DNA from: Bacteroidaceae bacterium
Lineage (GTDB): Bacteria; Bacteroidota; Bacteroidia; Bacteroidales; Bacteroidaceae
Direction of reading: 5' to 3'
Assembly (NCBI GenBank): GCA_017962495.1
Contig: JAGCVH010000103.1
Location: 1-44,475 of the forward strand
DNA length: 44,475 nucleotides
Shown here one piece after another: positions 15,816-22,700 of this stretch (positions are counted from its first letter, which is position 1; every line of letters starts with the position of its first letter). Position numbers and translations under genes: made by a program. The notes under the pieces are model-generated. The model saw only the letters and a program-made list of their open reading frames with translations. It was not told the origin of the DNA and ran no database searches.

Positions 15816-15840
15816 TTTGCTCTTCTCTTGAAGAGTCAAA
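15816..15840 (+). terminator. Stem-loop after holA
   Basis: CTCTTC (15820-15825) pairs with GAAGAG (15830-15835) around TCTT, with outer TTTG and CAAA arms, followed by TATTTTTG. It is a probable terminator 10 bp after the stop. Confidence 0.6.
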
Positions 15841-16481
15841 TATTTTTGTCATCTCCCTATAAACAAAGGGATTAGCCCATAAACAAGCGTGCTGAGAATC
15901 GCGTAGAAATTTCCATTCGTCCCTTTGCTCGTAAATGAGCGAGTATTTCAAAATCTCTCGGTTTTCCACATTTCTCGATTTGGACTTTAGGATTCAAAAG
16001 TTTGCAATTCGATATTCGCAATTCAGCATTGTTGTGAACAATTGTTCGCATTTCGAGTTTTAAAATCCAAATTTATGCAAGCTTGGACTCAGTATTCATT
16101 TTGCAATTTAGGATTGTCCATTGTGAATTCATCCTTTTTCGAATGTGAATGGATATTCATCCTTGCATTCGTAATAATGATAAGCCATTGGGTTTCAGTA
16201 TTATATCATTTTTATCTTAAATCTTTTCCTTTAAATAAATGTTCAGCTTTTACCATCTATATTCATAATACGAAATATTTGTTTATTTGATTATGTAAAT
16301 AGTATTGATTGCCAGTCTTTTGTAAGTTTTTATTAAACTTTTTTCTATAAGTATTCGCCTTTCTGTTTTCTTATTCGTCTTTTCGTTTCCTAAATCTTCC
16401 CTTTTTATTGTTTTAGTTTCCTTAATGCTGAAATGTAAATACTAAATCCAAACCACCTGATTTAATTTTTGATACATAAAT
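15841..16481. other. AT-rich non-coding stretch with scattered palindromes
   Basis: About 640 bases hold no credible gene. It contains short palindromes (for example GAACAATTGTTC at 16036-16047) and repeated fragments of the type TTTGCAATT and GGATTC without a fixed period. A frame of 82 codons at 16042-16290 has an implausible composition. The region may be a decayed repeat array or an old insertion. Confidence 0.5.
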
Positions 16482-16512
16482 TTTGCTAGATAAATTTAAT
16501 TTTATAACTTTG
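16482..16512 (+). promoter_or_regulatory. Promoter for the HTH regulator gene
   Basis: TTTG at 16482-16485, a 19-bp spacer and TAACTTTG at 16505-16512. The leader then contains GGTACCCCCACCCCC just before the coding region. Confidence 0.6.
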
Positions 16513-16564
16513 TATCGAATTACAAACCCGAAACAGAGGGGTACCCCCACCCCCACTTCGTCAG

Positions 16565-17026
16565 ATGAAAGACAGAATCTTCCAGATCATGAAGCAGGAA
16601 GGACTCAACCAAAAGGAGTTCGCTGCAACAACAGGAATCAGTCCTGCTACTTTGTCAAGTATTTTCAACGGGCGTACTAGTCCTACACTCAATCATGCCG
16701 AAGCCCTTCATCGTCGCTTCCCGAAGCTTAACATGTCGTGGCTTATGTTTGGTGAAGGAGATATGTATATTAAGCCTCAAGATTTAACGGCCCAAGGTGG
16801 CGTGAATCAGGAAGACGATGCGTTTGCTTCATCGTTCTCTGTAGATGGAGGTGGGGATGATGCTCAAAGTGGTTCTTCTGGATTGAACTTCGATGTTAAT
16901 GGAGGCACCCCTCGAATCCCTATTGTCCGTGAGGTGGTAAAATTTGTTGACAAGCCCCAACGTAAGATAACTGAGATACGCATATTCTTTGACGATGGCA
17001 CATTTGAAACCTTTCCTGGCAAATAG
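16565..17026 (+). CDS. Cro/CI-type helix-turn-helix regulator
   Basis: The 153-residue protein has a lambda-repressor-like helix-turn-helix in residues about 3-60: IFQIMKQEGLNQKEFAATTG, then ISPATLSSIFNGRTSPTLNH. The following FPKLNMSWLMFGEGDMY is typical of Bacteroidota XRE-family proteins. The middle is a low-complexity Gly/Asp/Ser linker and the C-terminus a short beta-rich element (ITEIRIFFDDGTFETF). It could repress or activate nearby genes, but its targets are unknown. It has its own promoter and terminator and lies in the AT-rich accessory segment upstream of the sigma/A1S_2505 fusion. Confidence 0.88.
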   Translation: MKDRIFQIMKQEGLNQKEFAATTGISPATLSSIFNGRTSPTLNHAEALHRRFPKLNMSWLMFGEGDMYIKPQDLTAQGGVNQEDDAFASSFSVDGGGDDAQSGSSGLNFDVNGGTPRIPIVREVVKFVDKPQRKITEIRIFFDDGTFETFPGK

Positions 17027-17063
17027 TATTCTTCTTTATTACTTTGTTTAATTATTAAATAAC

Positions 17064-17103
17064 TACGCCCTCCTGCTTATCGCAAGTGGGCGTATTCTTT
17101 TTG
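17064..17103 (+). terminator. Terminator after the HTH regulator gene
   Basis: TACGCCC (17064-17070) pairs with GGGCGTA (17088-17094), with an inner TGC/GCA pairing, followed by TTCTTTTTG. Confidence 0.7.
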
Positions 17104-17125
17104 TTGTAATCGAATGTGTTATTTC

Positions 17126-18292
17126 TTACCAACCTTCGGGTAGTACGATGTTCTCTACCTCGTGAGCCTTTTCGAACAAAGGAGATATTTCCCAATCCTC
17201 GAATCCTGCAATACCACAACCAATGCGTGTGACAAGGAATGTTAGGTCGGGTCTTGTCTTGGCAAATTCAATGAATTCATCTACGTATGGCTTTATTGTC
17301 TCCACGCCGCCCTGCATTGTGGGAATGCCATAACTCTGTCCTTGCAGGCCCACACCCTGCCCTGTGATGGCGCCAAACTTCTTGTAGGCTATCCAGGCAG
17401 CACCTCCTCCATGCATTCCTCGTAGGTTGCTTCCAAACACAAATATTTCGTTGGGCGCCAATTCTGTAATGTAATCGGGCGTTGTCCTTTTCTCTTTTGC
17501 TGCCTTGTGCAGGCTCTTCTCGTCGTATTCCATATGTGTAAGATTATTGTAGGTTTCTTTTTCGCTTTGCAGGCTTGGTATGGAAGAAGGAAATATCGAG
17601 GAAGAGCGACTCCTGTTCCAAATCTCGTCGTCCTTACTGATGGAAAATACAACTCCCCTTTCGTTATTGTCGAAGTCGGGAGTGCTCTCCTCTATCATTA
17701 CCTCTTGCATGTCCATATCCATATCGAAGTGATTGCGCAGATACGGCACCACCACTCGTTCACGAATGTTCTTGTAGCGTTGCGAGATGGCCGATGATGT
17801 TACGCCCATCTTCTCTGCTACCTCCTTTATAGTGTAACCTTCTATGAGTAATAGAGACACCAGTTTCGCATCATTAGGCTCGAGGCAGTTGTCGCACATC
17901 TCTTGGACGATGCGATTGAAATGGAGCCGCAAATCATATGAAAGGTTGAATGTGCGCAGGTATTCGTCGAAGCTTATGTTCCCATAAATCTTTCGATACC
18001 ATTTCAGGGCATCGAGCACAACATAGCGGAATCCGTTCACCATCCATGTGCACAGACTCACTTGTGGCGAATGATCTTCCAATTGTTTCCAGTCATGTTC
18101 GATGAGATAAAGCGCATACTGGTGTGCCATCGACATGAAGTCGAGGTTCTCCTTACTTCTCAATTCGTACTTCCTGTCATAGATGGCGTATGCCATATGA
18201 CAGTATTCGTAGAAGTATTGACGGAAGAAGAAGGCGTCTCCCGTTTTGAATCCCTTTAGAATCTCTTGCTCTGTATAGTTGTGATTGGGCAT
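17126..18292 (-). CDS. Sigma-70-like protein fused to A1S_2505/macro-like domain
   Basis: The 388-residue protein has two unrelated halves. Residues about 8-187 look like a sigma-70/ECF factor: a region-2-like helical part (EILKGFKTGDAFFFRQYFYE to about 105) and a region-4 helix-turn-helix (about 145-180, IEGYTIKEVAEKMGVTSSAI). After a Ser/Glu-rich linker, residues about 276-388 match the A1S_2505-type phage domain: NEIFVFGSNLRGMHGGGAAW, KKFGAITGQGVGLQGQSYGI and LVTRIGCGIAGF. This resembles macro-like domains that bind ADP-ribose compounds; ligand binding is inferred. An internal ATG (Met254) could in principle give a separate domain. It is divergent from the vWA gene across 140 bp. Confidence 0.8.
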   Translation of the reverse strand: MPNHNYTEQEILKGFKTGDAFFFRQYFYEYCHMAYAIYDRKYELRSKENLDFMSMAHQYALYLIEHDWKQLEDHSPQVSLCTWMVNGFRYVVLDALKWYRKIYGNISFDEYLRTFNLSYDLRLHFNRIVQEMCDNCLEPNDAKLVSLLLIEGYTIKEVAEKMGVTSSAISQRYKNIRERVVVPYLRNHFDMDMDMQEVMIEESTPDFDNNERGVVFSISKDDEIWNRSRSSSIFPSSIPSLQSEKETYNNLTHMEYDEKSLHKAAKEKRTTPDYITELAPNEIFVFGSNLRGMHGGGAAWIAYKKFGAITGQGVGLQGQSYGIPTMQGGVETIKPYVDEFIEFAKTRPDLTFLVTRIGCGIAGFEDWEISPLFEKAHEVENIVLPEGW

Positions 18293-18322
18293 TTATATTC
18301 TTTCTTTTTGCTTTTCTCGGGG

Positions 18323-18330
18323 CAAATATA
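18323..18330 (-). promoter_or_regulatory. -7 promoter box for the sigma/A1S_2505 gene
   Basis: TATATTTG on the minus strand, 30 bases upstream of the start at 18292, inside the divergent gap with the vWA gene. Confidence 0.5.
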
Positions 18331-18432
18331 AAAAAAGTTTTTCATCTGCCTTAATTTTTCGTTCGAAACTTTCTTTATACTAATAGACGAGATTCGTAAA
18401 AAGCAAGTTTAATCTAAAAAACAGTAACAGTT

Positions 18433-19092
18433 ATGAAAAAGAAAGTATTCAATCTGGTAATTGTCGATGAGAGTGGTTCCATGTCTTGCATCCGTGAACA
18501 GGCCCTGACTGGTATGAATGAAACCCTTTCCACCATTCAGGTCATGCAGGAGAAGTACCCAGACACCGAGCAATTCACCACGCTACTGACATTCGACAGC
18601 GAGCACACAACTTGGCATCTCGACAATGCCTCTGTCGATCAGATACGTAAGTTGGCATGGGATGAATACAATCCCAATGCTTGTACTCCTCTCTATGATG
18701 CCATTGGCGGTGCTATCTCTAAGGTGGAGAAGCAAGTAGGCGAGGGTGCTAACGTCTTGGTTACCATCATCACTGATGGTGAAGAGAATAGTTCCCGCGA
18801 ATGGACATTGCCGATGATTCGCCAGCGCATCGAGTTGCTGAAGAAACACGGATGGACCTTCTCACTCATTGGAACCGACAACCTTGACGTCGAGACGATG
18901 GCCATTTCTATGAAGATAGATTCTCACATTTCCTTCTGTCAGGATGCAGCAGGCACAAAGCGCATGTTCTCCACAGAGCGTTGTGCTCGTAGTCGCTTTA
19001 ACGCTATGGTAAGTAGAGATGAAAGCATCGAAGAGTCGGCTTATTTCAATTTGTCCAGTAATGATGTCGATCCGCTTGCCGATAAGCATTGA
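18433..19092 (+). CDS. von Willebrand factor A domain protein
   Basis: The 219-residue protein is almost entirely a vWA domain with a complete metal-ion-dependent adhesion site: Asp12-x-Ser14-x-Ser16 in VDESGSM, the Thr in ACTPLYDAIGGAISKVEKQV and Asp in ITDGEENSSREW. There is no signal peptide or membrane segment, so it is probably cytoplasmic, like the YegL/TerY-type vWA proteins and unlike adhesins. Such proteins act as metal-dependent scaffolds in stress and NAD-related systems. It is transcribed away from the sigma/A1S_2505 gene, and the two probably share regulation. Its stop is 13 bp from the convergent GH130 gene. Confidence 0.9.
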   Translation: MKKKVFNLVIVDESGSMSCIREQALTGMNETLSTIQVMQEKYPDTEQFTTLLTFDSEHTTWHLDNASVDQIRKLAWDEYNPNACTPLYDAIGGAISKVEKQVGEGANVLVTIITDGEENSSREWTLPMIRQRIELLKKHGWTFSLIGTDNLDVETMAISMKIDSHISFCQDAAGTKRMFSTERCARSRFNAMVSRDESIEESAYFNLSSNDVDPLADKH

Positions 19093-19105
19093 ATAAAGAG
19101 ATGGT

Positions 19106-20083
19106 TCACACGATACTTGTGCGCTTCGTGAATTCTACGATTTCAGGAATGTAGCCAAAAGCAAGCCCCGTGACAGTGTCGGCACAGCCGTAATAGACGG
19201 CCAGCCGACCTGTTGCGGGGTCATGGAGCGAAGCACAGGGGAAGCATACATTGGGCACATCGCCCATGCACTCGTATGGCATCTGCGGTGAGATTAGGTA
19301 TGGGCCACTTCGTGCAAGTACATGCCAAGGTTCGTCCAAATCGAGGAGGGCAGAACCAAAGGAATAGACATACCCGTTGCACGAGCGCAATACACCGTGA
19401 TAGAGCAGTAGCCAACCTTCGTTTGTCTCTATGGGCACAGGTCCTGCACCTATCTTCATGCATTGCCAGGCACTCACCTCGAAGGGAGCAGGAGCCATCA
19501 CGTGACGATGGCGACCCCAGAACTCCATATCGGGCGATTCGCTGTAGAAGATGTCGCCAAAGGGTGTGTGGCCTGTATCGCTTGGTCGACTGAGCATGGC
19601 AAAGCGTCCGTTGATTTTGCGAGGGAATAATACACCATTACGATTGTAAGGCAGGAATGCATTTTCGAGGGTGTGGAAATCTTGGAAGTCCTTTGTCCAA
19701 GCTACGCCAATGGTAGGTCCGTGATAGCCGTTGCACCAGGTGACATAGTAACGATCATCAATCCAACACACACGAGGGTCATAGCCGTAGTCACCTACGA
19801 TTTGCAGAGGTTGGGGATCGATGTTCCACTTGATACCATCGTCGCTAAAGCCAACGTGCAGGGCCATACGACGGTTTGTGTCATCACATCTAAACACGCC
19901 TGCATACCCGTCATTATATGGTACTACAGCGCTATTGAAGATGCTGTTGCTTGTGGGCAATAAGTCGCGTGGGATGATGGGATTGCGTCGTGAGCGCCAC
20001 ATCACGTTGCGACATCCTTCCGGGCGTTCTTCCCAAGGCATATTGGGAAGGGGGGCTCCGATAATGTTAAGGTCTTTTATCAT
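19106..20083 (-). CDS. GH130 beta-mannoside phosphorylase family protein
   Basis: The 325-residue protein is a cytoplasmic five-bladed propeller of family GH130, which phosphorolyses beta-1,4-linked mannosides (mannobiose, mannosyl-glucose) to mannose 1-phosphate, sparing ATP. Visible blocks are [20 protein letters not shown], the likely proton-donor Asp in [37 protein letters not shown] and the C-terminal [15 protein letters not shown]. No signal peptide is present. The upstream MFS gene is on the same strand 33 bp away and probably imports the substrate. Whether it prefers mannobiose or mannosylglucose cannot be told from the sequence. Confidence 0.9.
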   Translation of the reverse strand: MIKDLNIIGAPLPNMPWEERPEGCRNVMWRSRRNPIIPRDLLPTSNSIFNSAVVPYNDGYAGVFRCDDTNRRMALHVGFSDDGIKWNIDPQPLQIVGDYGYDPRVCWIDDRYYVTWCNGYHGPTIGVAWTKDFQDFHTLENAFLPYNRNGVLFPRKINGRFAMLSRPSDTGHTPFGDIFYSESPDMEFWGRHRHVMAPAPFEVSAWQCMKIGAGPVPIETNEGWLLLYHGVLRSCNGYVYSFGSALLDLDEPWHVLARSGPYLISPQMPYECMGDVPNVCFPCASLHDPATGRLAVYYGCADTVTGLAFGYIPEIVEFTKRTSIV

Positions 20084-20094
20084 AGTATTATTTT

Positions 20095-20175
20095 CTGGGT
20101 TTTCTGAGTAATTTGATTATTCTGAGCAATCCGGGTAATCTGAAGACTCGGAGTATTCCGATTGTTCAGAGTCTT
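20095..20175. repeat. 9-bp degenerate tandem repeat spanning a stop codon
   Basis: Nine units of the type CTGAGTAAT (starting 20095, 20104, 20113, 20122, 20131, 20140, 20149, 20158, 20167) cross the 3' end of the MFS gene. Because 9 is a multiple of three, they encode an (E/D)-x-S tail ending YPDCSE, and the same pattern continues beyond the TAA at 20117-20119. Confidence 0.7.
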
Positions 20176-21397
20176 CATAGGTGAAAGGCACAAACCAGGT
20201 GATGAGAAGGGCGGGGATGGTGCACAGGAGCACAAACACGAAGAAGAGACGATACCCTAACCAGTCACTCACGAAGCCACTCATCATGCCTGGGAGCATG
20301 ACGCCAAGGTTCATGATGCCCGATGCAAAGGCGTAGTGTGCCATCTGATGGCGCCCCGGTGCCACTTGTTGCATCATAAAGAGCGTGAGGCCCACGAATC
20401 CGAATCCGTAGCCAAAGTATTCGAGGACGATTCCGCTACCAATTATCCATAGGCTCTCGGGTTGATAGAGTGCCAAAAGCGTATAAGCGACAAACGGAAG
20501 GTTGAAGATCAAGGCTAATCGGAAAAGCGAGCGTTTAAGTCCACGATGGGCAATGTAGTACCCAGCCAATATGCTTCCGAGTACGAAGGCCGCCGCTCCA
20601 AATGTACCGTAACAAAGTCCTATCTGTTGTTCAGTCAATCCCAGTCCTTGTTCACTTCGTTCGGCTTTTAGGAATAGCGGAACAATTTTCATCACAAAAC
20701 CTTCAGCAAAGCGATAGAGAATGATGAAGCAGATGTAATAGACAATGTGTCGTTTGCGGAAGAAATCACGGAATACAGCCCAAAACTCCACCATCGAGGT
20801 CCTTTGCTCAATGCGAGGCGTTGCGGGAAGCATGAAGATGTGATAGAGACCAAAACAAAGCATCAGTGCCGCCACAACCAGCATCACTATTGTCCAGGCT
20901 TGTGCCACGCCAACGTGGTCGATGAGCACACCTGCTAGCGACACCAACAACCCCGTTCCCACTATCTTCGCTATGTTGTAGAAAGCTCCTTGCCATCCGA
21001 TGTATTCTGCTTGCTTGTCGCTTGAGAGAACCTGCATATAGACACCATCGGCAGCAATGTCGTGCGTGGCTCCACTTAGGGCTACTACTGCCAGCAGGGC
21101 AATGGTGACGGCAAAGAACTGTGGAAGGTGCAGGGCGAGGGCAATCATGCCAAAAAGCACACCCGAGAGCAGTTGCGTGGCAATGACGAAGAACTTCTTT
21201 GTTCGGTACATCTCCAGCAGTGGGCTCCACAGTGGTTTCAGCGTCCAAGGCATCATGATGAGTGACGTCCAAAAGGCTATCTGCGCGTCACTGACTCCCA
21301 TGCCCTTGTACATGAGTGTCGTCACCATGTTCAGCATCACAAAAGGAAGTCCCATGGCGAAGTACAGGGTGGGAACCCAGCTTCTCGGTGTTTTCAT
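20117..21397 (-). CDS. MFS transporter (AmpG-like), putative mannoside importer
   Basis: From the ATG at 21397 (MKTPRSWVPTLYFAMGLPFV) the protein has 426 residues and about 12 hydrophobic membrane segments, for example FFVIATQLLSGVLFGMIAL and LYHIFMLP, with AmpG/PAT-type features such as SGATHDIAADGVYMQ. The frame stays open upstream to 21658, but those 87 residues are polar, lack family similarity and precede a normal transporter start, so I exclude them. The C-terminal tail (EDSEQSEYSESSDYPDCSE) is encoded by a degenerate 9-bp repeat. Coupling to the downstream GH130 gene suggests uptake of beta-mannosides through the inner membrane. Confidence 0.87.
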   Translation of the reverse strand: MKTPRSWVPTLYFAMGLPFVMLNMVTTLMYKGMGVSDAQIAFWTSLIMMPWTLKPLWSPLLEMYRTKKFFVIATQLLSGVLFGMIALALHLPQFFAVTIALLAVVALSGATHDIAADGVYMQVLSSDKQAEYIGWQGAFYNIAKIVGTGLLVSLAGVLIDHVGVAQAWTIVMLVVAALMLCFGLYHIFMLPATPRIEQRTSMVEFWAVFRDFFRKRHIVYYICFIILYRFAEGFVMKIVPLFLKAERSEQGLGLTEQQIGLCYGTFGAAAFVLGSILAGYYIAHRGLKRSLFRLALIFNLPFVAYTLLALYQPESLWIIGSGIVLEYFGYGFGFVGLTLFMMQQVAPGRHQMAHYAFASGIMNLGVMLPGMMSGFVSDWLGYRLFFVFVLLCTIPALLITWFVPFTYEDSEQSEYSESSDYPDCSE

Positions 21398-21665
21398 TGT
21401 CTCAGATTCATGTTTCGGGGGACTAAGATACAAAGAACTGGGCAACTGAGCAAACATCCTGTCCTTTTTTTCTCTCACGGCCTCGCTTCCCCGTATCCAT
21501 GAGGCTACTCGCCAGTATATACTCACAGAAGTAGAGAGTATGGGGGTGAAGCCCTGTCGTATGATTCCTCCTATCCTGATTCTATTGTCCTTTTCGTCCT
21601 GATAGATAGAGCCAGGGCGATTATTCATAGGAGTAATTGCGGGAACGCCTATATGCAACTCATAA
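21398..21665. other. Non-coding upstream region of the MFS gene
   Basis: The minus-strand frame of the MFS gene is open here without a family-like sequence. No promoter box fits the consensus well (GTTCTTTG at about 21437-21444 is the nearest). I see no RNA gene. Confidence 0.4.
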
Positions 21666-21841
21666 AAGACTTAAGTCTTACAGCGATAAGACTTAAGTCT
21701 TTCACCATTAAGACCTAGGTCTTTCATCAATAAGACTTAAGTCTTTCGTCGTTAAGACCTAAGTCTTTCAAACATAAGATATATGTCTTTCTTTGTTAGC
21801 GAGCAGGAGTTATCCCATAAACGCTTATGCGTCATCAGCTC
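21666..21841. repeat. 22-bp tandem array 3 (six clear, two diverged units)
   Basis: Units start at 21666, 21688, 21710, 21732, 21754, 21776, 21798 and 21820. The core is the perfect palindrome AAGACTTAAGTCTT followed by an 8-bp spacer such as TCATCAAT. Unit 3 has AAGACCTAGGTCTT, a paired change that keeps the palindrome; unit 8 keeps ACGC/GCGT arms in register. It lies between the divergent MFS and yjbQ genes. Nothing else is seen in 21842-21987. Confidence 0.9.
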
Positions 21842-21987
21842 GACACCTATGTATGCTGAACATTTCTTACTAAATGCGAGGGTGCTTCCTCCCCATGCTT
21901 TTTGCTTTGCATAGTTGTGAATTGCTTTTTATCTAGTATCCCAGACTTCGCTTTAGATAGGCTTCACCTCAGGAAAGTTCAAATATA

Positions 21988-22019
21988 TTTGCTTTTCCAT
22001 TCGGCTTGCACTATCTTTG
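21988..22019 (+). promoter_or_regulatory. Promoter for yjbQ
   Basis: TTTG at 21988-21991, a 20-bp spacer and TATCTTTG at 22012-22019. It supports the start at 22058 over an upstream in-frame ATG at 21902. Confidence 0.65.
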
Positions 22020-22057
22020 TGGTGGTGAAACAACTTAATGGGACTTATATTTATATT

Positions 22058-22471
22058 ATGGTAACACAAATAGAACTGACATTGCGCCCTCGTCCTCGAG
22101 GCTTTCACCTGGTGACTGCTGAGATAATGGGACAATTGCCGACGCTTCCTCGAACGGGGATAGTGAACATCTTTACGAAGCACACGAGTTGTGGATTATG
22201 CATTAACGAGAATTGCGACCCTGACGTGCGGACGGACATGGAAACGGTCTTCAACCGAATTGTGCCAGAGGGGAGGGCGGAATATACGCACACGCTGGAA
22301 GGAGCAGACGATATGCCGGCACACGCCAAGTCGGCGATTACGGGTGTGAGCCTGTGCATTCCCATTACGGAGGGACGACTGGCGCTGGGCACGTGGCAAG
22401 GCATCTACCTGTGTGAGTACCGCAACTATGGCGGTCCCCGAAGGCTGGTGGTGACAATTATGGGGGAATAG
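22058..22471 (+). CDS. yjbQ: YjbQ family protein (UPF0047)
   Basis: The 137-residue protein is a full-length YjbQ/UPF0047 member: a small trimeric beta-rich fold with a conserved His/Glu/Asp cluster, visible as FTKHTSCGLCINENCDPDV near residues 37-55, and RAEYTHTLEGADDMPAHAK. The C-terminus GTWQGIYLCEYRNYGGPR is also typical. Some family members show weak thiamine-phosphate synthase activity, but the physiological role is unknown. The start at 22058 is set by the promoter box at 22012-22019 and by where family similarity begins. It appears to be a single-gene unit. Confidence 0.93.
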   Translation: MVTQIELTLRPRPRGFHLVTAEIMGQLPTLPRTGIVNIFTKHTSCGLCINENCDPDVRTDMETVFNRIVPEGRAEYTHTLEGADDMPAHAKSAITGVSLCIPITEGRLALGTWQGIYLCEYRNYGGPRRLVVTIMGE

Positions 22472-22560
22472 TTGTTAGTACGATTCGGACTTATATTGTA
22501 TCTCTGTTGCAGTGATTATCTGTCAAGGATAAGGATATGGATACAATGGCTTCCGTCTTT

Positions 22561-22600
22561 AACCCCTTAACCTGTCAACCTGTTAACCCTTTAACCTTTT
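22561..22600. repeat. Short repeats of the AACCTGTTAACC type
   Basis: About 40 bases are built from CTTAACCTGT, CAACCTGTTAACC and CTTTAACCTT. It lies between yjbQ and the GH78 gene; the rest of 22472-22660 shows nothing clear. Confidence 0.45.
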
Positions 22601-22661
22601 ATAAACCCCGCTCAGCGTCAACCTTGTTAGTTTTTCTGCCTGATACGATGTGAGATGAAAA

Positions 22662-22669
22662 TATTTTTG
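22662..22669 (+). promoter_or_regulatory. -7 promoter box for GH78-pyrKD
   Basis: TATTTTTG, 31 bases before the GH78 ATG; an alternative TAACTTTA follows directly (22670-22677). The -33 element is not clear. Confidence 0.4.
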
Positions 22670-22700
22670 TAACTTTAACCCGTCAAGAAAAGAAATAAAT

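Noticed and set aside
15841-16300. A fifth 22-bp array in the AT-rich region after holA
   Set aside because: Palindromic motifs recur at 17, 20, 24, 27 and 30 bp rather than a constant 22, so no array can be supported.
21666-21841. CRISPR array
   Set aside because: Repeats are 22 bp in total with 8-bp gaps, units vary, and no cas genes are present; a CRISPR needs longer repeats and unique spacers of about 30 bp.
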